Made by a program: the position numbers and the translations under genes. 64,000 nucleotides of DNA, from NCBI GenBank assembly GCA_013204595.1, contig JABMNK010000023.1, positions 17,031 to 81,030 on the forward strand, read 5' to 3'. Position 1 is the first letter of the stretch. Each line of letters opens with the position of its first letter. Below are positions 45,901 to 54,345 of the stretch, one piece after another. Source of the stretch: Flammeovirgaceae bacterium. GTDB taxonomy: Bacteria > Bacteroidota > Bacteroidia > Cytophagales > Cyclobacteriaceae. Under the pieces are notes generated by a model that was not told the DNA's origin, ran no database searches, and saw only the letters and a program-made list of their open reading frames with translations.

Positions 45901-47681
45901 TAAATAAAAATATTGCCAATATCAAAGCTGAAAAATCGGGAGTTGATGCACTTTCATTTCCTTCAGCGGCGATTACAACATCTATATCAAATGCGGAATG
46001 GTTTCTTGAGGATTCAATTATTACGATGACTAAACCTGAAAGTGCAGCCCTTAAAGACACCTATTTTTATTCGACACGGGAAGCATTAGACTCATTGGCT
46101 TTCAATGCTACCAATGCTATTTATGATATTAAAACTGATAAATTGACTATTCAGGGGATTCCATTTATTAGGGTGGCAGACGCAAAATTATTTCCCGAAA
46201 ATAATGAAATGGTTGTCGGGGGTAATTCTAATCTTGAAACCCTTGAAAATGCCAAGTTGATATTTGAGTATCCCGGAGTGTTTCACCAATTAAAGAAGGG
46301 GGCCATAGATATTGCCTCAAGAAATGAATTTAGTGGACGGGCCATTTATTTGCTGGCTGATATGGCGGGGGACACCAACGAGATAGCCCTCTCCAACTTT
46401 ATTACAGAAGAAAGAAAACTTGACAATGACTCAACAGTGTATTCATCCTATGCGATTGGAGAAATCACCAATAAAAAACTGGAAATAGCGCCTGGATTTT
46501 ATTACAAAGGAGGGGTGGGATTTCGGGCCTATAAGCAAAAATTAGAGCTTGAAGGAGGATTCATTCAGCCTATTTTGCCATCTAAACCCGATCATGATGT
46601 CTGGATCAATTATTCCCAAAAAGAGGATAGTGCGAGCATTTTAATTGACATCACTAACAATCTGGATGAAAATGGAGAGCCTATTTTGGCAGGAATTCAT
46701 ATCAACCTTCGGGGGGAAATTTATCCTGGTTTTATTGAACGGCGAAAGGGATTGGCGGATGAAGATTTCTTTCTTGCTAAAGGATTATTGACTTACCAAC
46801 AACAGACGAAAGAATTTATTATTGAAGAGCCTCTTAAAGGAACAGGGGAGCGTTACGAGGGTCATACGCTGATCTATAATGATTCGATCCAAACCTATTA
46901 CATAGAAGGGAAGGTTAATTTTATCAATAATGAATTAAATAAACTGAAAATAGATGGGGCTGCCGTAGGTACCGGGAATGCCAATACTTCGGAGTACACC
47001 CTTGATGCTAGCCTGGTGTTGAATCTAGACTTGGATCCTACCATTGCCACATTGATGGCGGCTGATTTTTTGGACATTATCGATCGACTAGGGGGGGATG
47101 CTGCGAATAATTTTAAAGTTGCCACATTAATTAAATTGGCGAATATAATTGGCGATTTGAGTGCTAAGACCTATGAATCTGAAAATCAAAAGGACTATTC
47201 ACCTCTCGTAAATGCATCTCTTTTGCTGAATCAATTTCTGATGATTTCGGAGGTAAAAATGAAATGGAACAATGAATATAACGCCTGGTACAACGACTCA
47301 AAGATTGGCATTTCCAATATTTATATGCAGGATATTAATAGTCAGGTTGATGGGTTCTTGGAATTTAAAAAGGATGATGCAGGAGGAGATATGATGAATC
47401 TATTCCTGCAAGTGGCGCCAGGATCTTGGTATTATTTTAATTATCAAGACAACAGTCTTTTGGTATATTCTTCCAATAGCGCTTTTAATGCTCAAATCGA
47501 GGCCAGCTCAAATTATGGAAAGGCTAAATTTGGTGAATTTATACTCATCGCGGGTGAGGAAGAAGAAACCCTTGACTTTATCAATGAGTTTCGAAAGATT
47601 TATTTAGGCATAAATGAGCCATTTAACCTGACCTATCCAGAAGGGGGCTTTGGCGACGAAGAGGATGACGATGGCTTTTGA
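42903..47681 (+). CDS. Very large exported protein of unknown function (1592 aa)
   Basis: I do not recognise a family. It starts at a GTG and has a clear signal peptide (GIFISFFLVFISLKLFAQ). A helical N-terminal part (about residues 25-185) is followed by a short acidic repeat with three DDW units (VDDWGT, DDDWGT, TDDWAV, residues about 197-216). More than 1200 residues of beta-rich sequence follow (for example VFIGTYGRIDWPKKG, GVYTGGIQIKGDQLIGTS, GRALNFEGQVTLGVFEYKG). The end is acidic, with GGFGDEEDDDGF. There is no obvious C-terminal T9SS signal or barrel. A repeated-strand structure acting in the periplasm or on the surface is plausible but not shown. It follows prmA. Confidence 0.8.
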   Translation: MKGIFISFFLVFISLKLFAQGFSQEPELFGQQVVQLLKSRQAQDGDKIASDFEMAWTSKFSADNQEGLISIVQLMQKKRYALQPSYLYLFSYLAKGVIKENFSASEVDKILEISLALVATQNKGQYERFLKGMNLFMGSGYLFRDNFLSAQSLNGSYNFDLIEVANVQSTAKLIAMQQNEIEVAADLITDEVSDKVDDWGTASDDDWGTTATDDWAVMEENSEDGKRNEFDDGQGASAGAFISSNDYAALEKAKYISPQLSGPIIQFDQTELVLLSLYDSLRMRGAKGSYLINDRVFIGTYGRIDWPKKGNKMDGIKVVLGEFNIHLDHGSFWTPNASLYFPLLFSDSIPGSFKSRLLRSAQQPQESKLEFTSHHADLKLTLAAGKGVYTGGIQIKGDQLIGTSISRSQGELLVSDGKGRKVIFRADKFVFMDSLITANKAFVVIIDGQDSIYHPSVSMEFQIDKNKIVVLREKAFDVTPFYSSYHGMLIGVDQFDWSLIGDSINFDITTASGLVPATIESNQYFNRSRYEGLSGIYDFHPIGLSVFYARKFGTIEFNEIALSAFYNLDNGMVKGAMKLLHIYGFAAYDAQTGNVRLLPRAFHYYNAAGNRKDYDNLFMSSKVSSGPNMTFDLNSRTLDVNGVKKFWLTPDYKTMIVPDSGKVSLMQGRALNFEGQVTLGVFEYKGRDFDFDYDNFLINLPKIDSLSVRIPNPDGTYTKIKNQLTEATGTLFINNPNNRSGLIYDEGYPYFVSEQEAKVYFNRPEILDGAYDSSIFFVVAPLEIHDLTSTSSDNLFFPGSFYSGGIFPSFEDTLRIMPDLSFGFIHEIPEEGYHLYGTPAKTYNSISLSNLGLRGTGTIDFLNSHLFSEDFIYYPDSVTSLGSRGSIDPGLAGLGSFPQAEFGSFSMRWFPRKDSMYLNTMNEPFNFYDMSAQFDGTSIITAVGVYGYGQFFTRGSVVTSDKMTFKESNFQARESIFEVLSEVPETPAMIGENVAVDFDLNKNIANIKAEKSGVDALSFPSAAITTSISNAEWFLEDSIITMTKPESAALKDTYFYSTREALDSLAFNATNAIYDIKTDKLTIQGIPFIRVADAKLFPENNEMVVGGNSNLETLENAKLIFEYPGVFHQLKKGAIDIASRNEFSGRAIYLLADMAGDTNEIALSNFITEERKLDNDSTVYSSYAIGEITNKKLEIAPGFYYKGGVGFRAYKQKLELEGGFIQPILPSKPDHDVWINYSQKEDSASILIDITNNLDENGEPILAGIHINLRGEIYPGFIERRKGLADEDFFLAKGLLTYQQQTKEFIIEEPLKGTGERYEGHTLIYNDSIQTYYIEGKVNFINNELNKLKIDGAAVGTGNANTSEYTLDASLVLNLDLDPTIATLMAADFLDIIDRLGGDAANNFKVATLIKLANIIGDLSAKTYESENQKDYSPLVNASLLLNQFLMISEVKMKWNNEYNAWYNDSKIGISNIYMQDINSQVDGFLEFKKDDAGGDMMNLFLQVAPGSWYYFNYQDNSLLVYSSNSAFNAQIEASSNYGKAKFGEFILIAGEEEETLDFINEFRKIYLGINEPFNLTYPEGGFGDEEDDDGF

Positions 47682-47713
47682 TACCAGAGTATCAATTAAT
47701 GATCCAGTCTGAT

Positions 47714-47721
47714 TAAATTTG
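47714..47721 (+). promoter_or_regulatory. Candidate -7 element for the M20 dipeptidase gene
   Basis: TAAATTTG matches the -7 consensus, 11 nt before the ATG at 47733. No -33 TTG was found at normal spacing, and the transcript would be nearly leaderless, so confidence is low. Confidence 0.35.
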
Positions 47722-47732
47722 TTTTTTATTAA

Positions 47733-49124
47733 ATGAGCAATACCGATATGATGAGTCCTCTTGAGTACCAGCACGCCAATAAAGATAGATTTCTTGATGA
47801 ATTGTTAGATTTATTAAGAATTCCATCGGTGAGCGCCGATGAAAAATTTAACAATGACGTACGTCGGGCAGCAGAATTTATAAAAATTAAGCTAGTTGAA
47901 GCTGGCGTTGACCATGCGGAGATTTGTGAAACTGCCGGACATCCTATTGTTTATGCAGAAAAAATAATCGACCGATTGTTACCGACGATATTGGTGTATG
48001 GTCATTATGACGTTCAGCCTGCTGATCCTTATGAATTGTGGGATGCGCCACCCTTTGATCCCGTGATTAAAAATGAAAGAATCTATGCGCGTGGCGCGTG
48101 TGACGATAAGGGACAGATGTATATGCATATCAAGGCCTTTGAATCCATGTACAAAACAGGTCAAATGCCGTGCAATGTCAAGTTCATGATAGAAGGGGAA
48201 GAGGAAGTGGGGTCAGATAACTTGGCCCTTTTTGTAAAATCTGAACATCAAAAATTAGCGGCAGATGTTATTTTAATTTCTGATACTTCGATCATTAATA
48301 ACGATACACCATCCATTACCGTTGGCTTAAGAGGACTTAGTTATCTTGAAGTAGAAGTAACCGGCCCAAACAGAGACTTGCATTCTGGGGTCTATGGTGG
48401 AGCCGTGGCCAATCCGATCAATGTATTATCAAAATTGATCGCTGACCTTCACGATGCAGAAGGCAAAATAACCATCCCTGGGTTCTATGACGATGTTCGA
48501 TCATATAGTACTGCTCAGCGCAATGAAATGGCAAAGGCACCCTTTGATCTATTGAGTTACAAAGTGGATTTAGGAATTGATGATATCAAAGGCGAAGCTG
48601 GGTTTACGACCATTGAAAGAGTGGGTATCAGGCCTTGTTTAGATGTAAATGGTATTTGGGGGGGCTATACGGGACCAGGTTCAAAAACCGTTTTACCATC
48701 TAAGGCATATGCCAAAATTTCGGCCAGATTGGTTTCTAATCAAGATTTTGAGAAAATGACAAAGATGATTACGCGCTATTTCATAGAGAACGCGCCTAAA
48801 TCAGTAAAAGTCAAAGTAACCCCGCACCACGGGGGTAGTCCAGCAGTAGTTGATACCGATTCCATAGGTTACCATGCGGCCAGTAAAGCTTTTGAAAAGT
48901 CGTGGAAAAAATCGCCTATTCCGACTATGGAAGGTGGAAGTATTCCTATTGTAGCCCTTTTCCAGCAGGAATTGAAATTGGATCCCATTTTGATGGGATT
49001 TGGATTGGATGCAGACGCCATTCATTCGCCCAACGAAAGTTATGGATTGTTTAATTATTTTAAAGGAATTGAAACCATATCCTATTTTTACGACTATTTT
49101 ACCGAATTGTCGGCAAAGCAATAG
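47733..49124 (+). CDS. M20 family dipeptidase
   Basis: This 463-aa zinc peptidase has the full M20 set: VYGHYDVQPADPYELWDAPPFDP (metal-binding His and the catalytic Asp two residues on), RGACDDKGQMYMHIKAFE (bridging Asp), IEGEEEVGSDN (catalytic Glu and metal Glu), and the late GFGLDADAIHSPNESYG (His). An internal dimerisation domain lies between. The sequence type is the ArgE/DapE/carnosinase-like group that cleaves dipeptides. There is no signal peptide, so it is cytoplasmic. DsbD follows after 6 nt. Confidence 0.93.
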   Translation: MSNTDMMSPLEYQHANKDRFLDELLDLLRIPSVSADEKFNNDVRRAAEFIKIKLVEAGVDHAEICETAGHPIVYAEKIIDRLLPTILVYGHYDVQPADPYELWDAPPFDPVIKNERIYARGACDDKGQMYMHIKAFESMYKTGQMPCNVKFMIEGEEEVGSDNLALFVKSEHQKLAADVILISDTSIINNDTPSITVGLRGLSYLEVEVTGPNRDLHSGVYGGAVANPINVLSKLIADLHDAEGKITIPGFYDDVRSYSTAQRNEMAKAPFDLLSYKVDLGIDDIKGEAGFTTIERVGIRPCLDVNGIWGGYTGPGSKTVLPSKAYAKISARLVSNQDFEKMTKMITRYFIENAPKSVKVKVTPHHGGSPAVVDTDSIGYHAASKAFEKSWKKSPIPTMEGGSIPIVALFQQELKLDPILMGFGLDADAIHSPNESYGLFNYFKGIETISYFYDYFTELSAKQ

Positions 49125-49130
49125 AGTCAA

Positions 49131-51119
49131 ATGAAAACCGTGGAAATGTTGAGAGCTAATTTAATACTAGTATTGCTAGCGGTTGTTTTATGGAGTTCTG
49201 CTCAAATCATTAAACCCATTGGATGGGATAATCAGATTTCAGGCGTTGACCCAGAGGGGATGGCGATCATTAGTTTTCATGCGATCATAGATGCAGATTG
49301 GTATTTGTACTCATCTGATTTTGATCCAGATTTGGGACCAAATGTCACTGAATTTATTTTTGATCCCCATGAAAGTTATGAGCTCATAGGAACGATTGAG
49401 CCTCATTCACCCTTGAGCGCTTATGATGCTACCTTTGGAGGCACTTATACTTATTTCAAAAAGAAGGCGACCTTTAGTCAAAAAGTTAAAATCAATAAAG
49501 AAGAGTATCAGATAACGGGCAGTTATAATTATCAGGTATGCTCGGACGTTAGCGGACTGTGCATCCCGCTTGACGAAGTATTTACTTTCAATAATAGTGC
49601 TTCCACGGCGATGCCTGAGGATCAAGTTAACACCGCGGAAACAGATTGGTCATCTGTTCCTGACAGCGAGGATCCGTATACGCTTTTATCCTTCATAATC
49701 ATTGCTTTTCTAGCAGGCTTGGCAGCGCTGTTGACGCCTTGCGTGTTTCCAATGATTCCCATGACAGTTACATTTTTCACAGGCAAAGACCACACGAAGC
49801 GTGGCAGAATCAAGAATAGTGTTATTTATGGCTTATCTATTGTGCTTATTTATGTATTTTTTGGCGTCTTCTTGGCATTTTTTATGGGTCCAGAGTTTGC
49901 CAATGACTTGGCTACGGGTTGGTTTCCCAATATTTTGTTCTTTAGTGTTTTTGTCTTCTTTGCGCTTTCATTTTTTGGTCTTTTTGAAATTGCCCTTCCT
50001 CACAACTTAGTCAATAAGGTAGATCGTCTAGGAGATAAAGGGGGTATTTTGGGCGTATTTTTTATGGCACTGACACTTGTACTGGTTTCATTTAGTTGTA
50101 CAGGGCCCATTGTGGGGGCAATTTTGGTAGCGTCGGCAGGTGGGTTGATCTTAAAGCCGATACTTGGTATGCTGGCCTTTTCGACTGCTTTTGCTATTCC
50201 TTTTATGCTTTTTGCATTATTTCCAGGCTGGTTAAAGGCCTTGCCCAAATCTGGCGGTTGGTTGAATTCGGTTAAAGTAGTCCTTGGATTTCTGGAATTA
50301 GCCTTTGCTTTTAAATTTCTCAGCATTGCAGATCAGGCATATCATTGGGGGATCTTGGATCGTGAAATTTACTTAGCAATATGGATTGCGATATTTACAT
50401 TACTTGGGTTTTATTTGTTAGGAAAAATTAAAATGCCTGGAGATTCCGAAACTCATGAGACCTCCGTTTTGGGACTAATTTTAGCTATTATTACTTTCTC
50501 TTTTGTCTTTTATCTGATTCCCGGTCTTTTTGGGGCACCGCTAAAGGGTATGGCGGGCTATTTACCACCATTGTCAAGTCAAGATTTTAATATCTCGAAA
50601 TCTGTTCAATATGAATCTTCGGGCCAGCCCTTGTCTGAATTTTGTGAAGTACCTAAATATGCGGATTTTTTAGAGTTACCACATGGCTTAATAGGATATT
50701 TTGACCTTGACCAAGCCAAGGCCTGTGCGCAGGCTACCGGGAAACCGATTTTCATTGACTTTACAGGACATGGATGTGTTAATTGCAGAGAAATGGAGGC
50801 TAGGGTATGGTCTGATCCACGGATTCTTCAGCGCCTTAGGGATGATTTTGTTTTGGTGGCTTTGTATGTAGATGATAAGACGGAATTACCTGAAAGTATG
50901 TGGTACACCTCCAAATATGATGGAAAATTGAAAAAGACATTGGGAAAGCAAAATGCTGATTTACAGATTACTCGCTTTGCCAATAATGCGCAGCCTTTTT
51001 ATGTAATCATGGATGAAAAGGGGAAGTTGTTAACGAAACCGATTGCCTATAATCTAGATGTAGCCACATTTATTGATTTTCTAGCCGAGGGTTCGAAAAA
51101 TGGACAAAATATTTTTTAA
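49131..51119 (+). CDS. Thiol:disulfide interchange protein DsbD
   Basis: The 662-aa membrane protein passes electrons from cytoplasmic thioredoxin to periplasmic partners. It has a signal peptide (ANLILVLLAVVLWSSAQ), an N-terminal periplasmic domain to about residue 165 with the Cys of YQVCSDVSGLCIPL, and a DsbD/CcdA core of eight helices with Cys in LLTPCVFPMIPMTV and SFSCTGPIVGAILV. It ends in a thioredoxin-like domain with CVNC (FTGHGCVNCREMEARVW). All redox Cys pairs are present. Met6 (49146) is an alternative start. The M23 gene starts 1 nt after its stop (or overlaps). Confidence 0.94.
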   Translation: MKTVEMLRANLILVLLAVVLWSSAQIIKPIGWDNQISGVDPEGMAIISFHAIIDADWYLYSSDFDPDLGPNVTEFIFDPHESYELIGTIEPHSPLSAYDATFGGTYTYFKKKATFSQKVKINKEEYQITGSYNYQVCSDVSGLCIPLDEVFTFNNSASTAMPEDQVNTAETDWSSVPDSEDPYTLLSFIIIAFLAGLAALLTPCVFPMIPMTVTFFTGKDHTKRGRIKNSVIYGLSIVLIYVFFGVFLAFFMGPEFANDLATGWFPNILFFSVFVFFALSFFGLFEIALPHNLVNKVDRLGDKGGILGVFFMALTLVLVSFSCTGPIVGAILVASAGGLILKPILGMLAFSTAFAIPFMLFALFPGWLKALPKSGGWLNSVKVVLGFLELAFAFKFLSIADQAYHWGILDREIYLAIWIAIFTLLGFYLLGKIKMPGDSETHETSVLGLILAIITFSFVFYLIPGLFGAPLKGMAGYLPPLSSQDFNISKSVQYESSGQPLSEFCEVPKYADFLELPHGLIGYFDLDQAKACAQATGKPIFIDFTGHGCVNCREMEARVWSDPRILQRLRDDFVLVALYVDDKTELPESMWYTSKYDGKLKKTLGKQNADLQITRFANNAQPFYVIMDEKGKLLTKPIAYNLDVATFIDFLAEGSKNGQNIF

Positions 51120-51120
51120 A

Positions 51121-52395
51121 ATGAAGTTTAATCGACCCCAGAATTATCTTTTTATATTTTTGATTTGGATGGCGTGTGAGCAACAAACCAGACCAATACT
51201 TGAACTACCTATTGACTTGGAGGTAATAGAAATCTTGGCGGAGTCGCAGACTCTTTATGGTATATCTATTGATTCAATGGAGGTTACTACCGGAAGGATT
51301 AAAAGAAATCAAACATTTTCGGAGATTTTAACAGGCTTCAACACGCCAAATCAAAAAATTCATGACCTCGCAAGCATTTCGAAGAACGTCTATGACATGA
51401 GACGTTTAAGGATTGGAAAAAAATATACGGTCATCCATGCCAAAGATTCCTTGAAAACGGCTCATTACTTTATTCTGGAACCAGATGTCAGGTATTACAT
51501 CGTTTACGATTTGAGAGATTCCCTTGCTATTACGCGGGTTGATCGGCCAATAAATGTTATTGAAAGAACCATAGCTGCGACCATTAACTCTTCTTTATAT
51601 GAATCGGTTGTGGAAGCGGGTGCTAGTCCATTTTTAGTCAATAGGCTGGTGGATATACTGGCTTGGCAGATTGATTTTTTTAGGATACAACAGGGAGATA
51701 ATTTTAAACTCATTTATGAGGAAGAGCGGATAGGGGACGAAGTGATTGGAATCAGCCAGATTAGTGCCGTATATTTTGAGCATATGAAGCGCGGATATTA
51801 TGGAATTCTTTATAATGCAGCAACAGGAGAAGATTATTTTGATGAAGAAGGAAATAGTTTGCGAAAAGCTTTTTTGAGAGCCCCTTTGGATTATAAGAGG
51901 ATTAGTTCAAGGTATTCCAATAGGCGTTATCACCCTGTTCAAAAACGATATAAGGCTCATTTGGGTACGGATTATGCGGCAGCTACGGGCACTGAAATTC
52001 GTTCTGTCGGAGACGGAGTCGTTGTAGAAGCGCGATATACCAAAAATAATGGCAATTATGTGAAAATCAAACATAATGGCACCTATACCACACAGTACTT
52101 GCATATGCAAAAAATTAAAAATGGCATTAAGTCAGGAGTGGCCGTTAAACAAGGCCAGCCTATAGGGTTTGTTGGAAGCACGGGTTTAGCTACTGGCCCA
52201 CATCTTTGCTTTCGTTTTTGGAAGAATGGAAAACAAGTGGATGCATTAAAAGTTGATTTACCCCCTTCTCAACCTATTAATCCCAAGGAGCTGCCTAGTT
52301 TTTTGCGCGAAAAGGATGCGATCATACAGAAATTGGATCAGATCGCTTTCATGGCTATAGAGGGGCCCATTGAAACGATACAAGGTCAGCCATAA
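51121..52395 (+). CDS. M23 family metallopeptidase lipoprotein
   Basis: I start at ATG 51121 because MKFNRPQNYLFIFLIWMAC is then a standard lipoprotein signal with the lipid Cys; the track's ATG at 51100 lies inside dsbD. The 424-aa protein has an N-terminal LysM/OapA-like helical region (about residues 45-150). It ends in an M23 endopeptidase domain with HLGTDYAAATGTEIRSV (zinc His and Asp), VKIKHNGTYTTQYLHM and GFVGSTGLATGPHLCFRFW. These enzymes cleave peptidoglycan cross-bridges or activate amidases. It is probably outer-membrane anchored and part of cell separation. Confidence 0.88.
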   Translation: MKFNRPQNYLFIFLIWMACEQQTRPILELPIDLEVIEILAESQTLYGISIDSMEVTTGRIKRNQTFSEILTGFNTPNQKIHDLASISKNVYDMRRLRIGKKYTVIHAKDSLKTAHYFILEPDVRYYIVYDLRDSLAITRVDRPINVIERTIAATINSSLYESVVEAGASPFLVNRLVDILAWQIDFFRIQQGDNFKLIYEEERIGDEVIGISQISAVYFEHMKRGYYGILYNAATGEDYFDEEGNSLRKAFLRAPLDYKRISSRYSNRRYHPVQKRYKAHLGTDYAAATGTEIRSVGDGVVVEARYTKNNGNYVKIKHNGTYTTQYLHMQKIKNGIKSGVAVKQGQPIGFVGSTGLATGPHLCFRFWKNGKQVDALKVDLPPSQPINPKELPSFLREKDAIIQKLDQIAFMAIEGPIETIQGQP

Positions 52396-52518
52396 TCAGT
52401 TTCTATTAGCGGATAAATTGTGAGCTAGTGCGAAGTGAAAATGGGAAGTCTTTTTTGTGAAATTCTAAGGGTATATCCATTAAATTACGTAAGGTAAAGT
52501 AAAATGAGTGTTGTGTTT

Positions 52519-52905
52519 ATGAATAGAATAATCCTATTAGGGGTACTAATATTTACTTTGGTTTCATGTGGAGGAAATGAAATAGATGGAGAGTGGCGTG
52601 CAGTGTGGGAGATACGGCCAGCGTCTTTTGAAAATATTGAAAATATTACTAGTTTTAAGATGGACGGTAGGTTCCTATTTAAAGAGGATTCCGTCATCAT
52701 CATGGCCTACGGCTATGAGGGCTGTATTTTCGGTGTGGACACGATCCAGCATGCGCAATCATGGAAGATCAGCGGCGATACTCTTTATCTCCTCAATGAG
52801 GCTAATTTGCAGGGTATTTCATATCTTATCACTTCAAAAACAGATCAAAGTATTGAACTTCAATTAATGGACGATATTTTTATTCACTTAAATAAAGTAT
52901 TATGA
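52519..52905 (+). CDS. Small lipoprotein of unknown function
   Basis: From ATG 52519 the product is 128 aa with a clear lipobox (LLGVLIFTLVSC, then GGNEIDGEW). An in-frame ATG at 52504 would add five residues. After the lipobox comes a beta-rich small domain of the form GEWRAVWEI, FLFKEDSVIIMA, WKISGDTLYLL, YLITSKTDQSIELQLM. This is a lipocalin-like pattern common in Bacteroidota lipoproteins of the 'DUF4488/lipocalin' type, but I cannot assign a family with confidence. It overlaps the RidA-like gene by 4 nt, so the two are coupled. Confidence 0.75.
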   Translation: MNRIILLGVLIFTLVSCGGNEIDGEWRAVWEIRPASFENIENITSFKMDGRFLFKEDSVIIMAYGYEGCIFGVDTIQHAQSWKISGDTLYLLNEANLQGISYLITSKTDQSIELQLMDDIFIHLNKVL

Positions 52906-53429
52906 AAAACTTTTTTCTATTTATTTTCTCCTTTTTGGCCATCTTCAATTTAGCGTCACAATCGCTATATGACTATGATGTGGAAGCTAAAATTGCGTCA
53001 TTAGGGATCGATTTACCAGCTCCCTCTAGTCCCGTAGGTAACTATGTGAACTCAGTGCGGACCGGTAACCTGGTGTATATGGCGGGTTTGGGCCCCAGTG
53101 GCCCGAACGGCTATGTGACGGGAAGACTAGGCAAAGAGTTAAGTATAGAAGAAGGGTATCAGGCGGCTAGACTTACCGCAATTGCTCAATTGACTGCTCT
53201 CAAGGCAGAGATTGGAGATCTTAATAAGGTAAAACGGATTGTGAAAGTATTTGGAATGGTAAATTCGGACCCAAGTTTCACGAGTCAGCCAGCCGTGATT
53301 AATGGATTTTCGGATTTGATGGTAGAAGTTTTTGGTGACCGAGGCAAACACGCAAGGGCGGCCGTAGGGATGGCCTCTTTGCCCATGAATATTTGCGTAG
53401 AGGTTGAAATGATTGTAGAAATAGAGTAA
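52902..53429 (+). CDS. Exported RidA/YjgF family protein
   Basis: The 175-aa protein has a signal peptide (FFLFIFSFLAIFNLASQ) followed by a RidA-fold domain of the YjgF/UK114-like group 1: LPAPSSPVGNYVNSVRTGNLVYMAGLGPSG, LSIEEGYQAARLTAIAQL, VKRIVKVFGMVNSDPSF and ARAAVGMASLPMNICVEVEM. RidA proteins normally hydrolyse reactive imines in the cytoplasm. Export makes a different substrate likely. The gene is coupled to the lipoprotein gene upstream and converges on the rfbD-like gene. Confidence 0.88.
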   Translation: MKNFFLFIFSFLAIFNLASQSLYDYDVEAKIASLGIDLPAPSSPVGNYVNSVRTGNLVYMAGLGPSGPNGYVTGRLGKELSIEEGYQAARLTAIAQLTALKAEIGDLNKVKRIVKVFGMVNSDPSFTSQPAVINGFSDLMVEVFGDRGKHARAAVGMASLPMNICVEVEMIVEIE

Positions 53430-53445
53430 AAATAGTTGCTTATTT

Positions 53446-54345
53446 TTATCTAGATTTTAGCTGCTGAGCCAGCAGCTCTAAGCCCTCATGGAAACTATGG
53501 GGCGCATAATCCAAGACACGCTGGGCCTTTTCTAAGATGAATCCTGTCTTAGCGGGTCTTTTGGCGGGTTGCGTAAATACGGTACCGTCTACTTCTTCTA
53601 TAAGGCTTTCGTCCAACCCAAAGAAGGTCGCTGTCTGAATGGCCATATCATAAGGGGTCAGTAGATCCTTTCCAGAAACATTAAAGATTCCGGTTGCGCT
53701 TTGTTGGGCGATGGCCCAACAACCAGCAGCCAAATCTTCAGCCAGTGTAGGTGTGCGCCACTGATCATTGATGACACGAATTTTGTTGCCTTGCTCGAGA
53801 TTATCTTTGACCCATAAAATAAGATTGGATCGAGACATATCATGCGCAATACCATAGACCAAGACGGTCCGGACAATCGCCCAATTGATGGGCGAATTTG
53901 TTAATAAATTTTCAGCAGCCCATTTACTTTCTCCATAATAGCTTAGAGGATTAGGTGTTGCTTCTTCCGTATAGGGCCCGTCAAGCCCATCAAAAATAAA
54001 GTCTGTTGAAAGGTGTATCAGAAAGGCATTAATGGCGTCACAGCCCTCAACTAAATGCGCTACTGCCGTTACATTTTGTGACCAACAATTTTCTCGGTCA
54101 GTTTCACATTGGTCGACCTGCGTCATGGCAGCACAATTGATGATGACATCGGGCAGTTCTTTTTTTAAGAGGTCATAAACGGCCTGGTTATCGGTCACAT
54201 CCAAATGACGATAAGCATAGCGACCTTTTGGATTACGATTTTTTCCGCGACTCGTCGCGATTACCTGAAGGTTAGAGAGACCTTCCGTGAGGGTTACGAT
54301 TTTTTGCCCCAAAAGGCCATTTGCACCTGTGATGAGTAGCTTCAT
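53446..54345 (-). CDS. RfbD-like dTDP-4-dehydrorhamnose reductase family protein
   Basis: This 299-aa SDR protein has the Rossmann motif ITGANGLLGQKIV, the segment DVIINCAAMTQVDQCE, STDFIFDGLDGPYTEE, and the catalytic YGESKWAAE. These are the RfbD signatures. RfbD makes dTDP-L-rhamnose, but no rfbA/B/C is nearby and the family includes other reductases, so I do not assign the symbol. It overlaps the isomerase gene by 4 nt and is the last gene of the holB-hemC-isomerase run. Confidence 0.85.
   Translation of the reverse strand: MKLLITGANGLLGQKIVTLTEGLSNLQVIATSRGKNRNPKGRYAYRHLDVTDNQAVYDLLKKELPDVIINCAAMTQVDQCETDRENCWSQNVTAVAHLVEGCDAINAFLIHLSTDFIFDGLDGPYTEEATPNPLSYYGESKWAAENLLTNSPINWAIVRTVLVYGIAHDMSRSNLILWVKDNLEQGNKIRVINDQWRTPTLAEDLAAGCWAIAQQSATGIFNVSGKDLLTPYDMAIQTATFFGLDESLIEEVDGTVFTQPAKRPAKTGFILEKAQRVLDYAPHSFHEGLELLAQQLKSR

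Noticed and set aside
53427-53448. Terminator between the RidA-like gene and the rfbD-like gene
   Set aside because: The 8-bp stem (TAAAAATA/TATTTTTA) is entirely A:T and overlaps the stop of the RidA-like gene; too weak to call.
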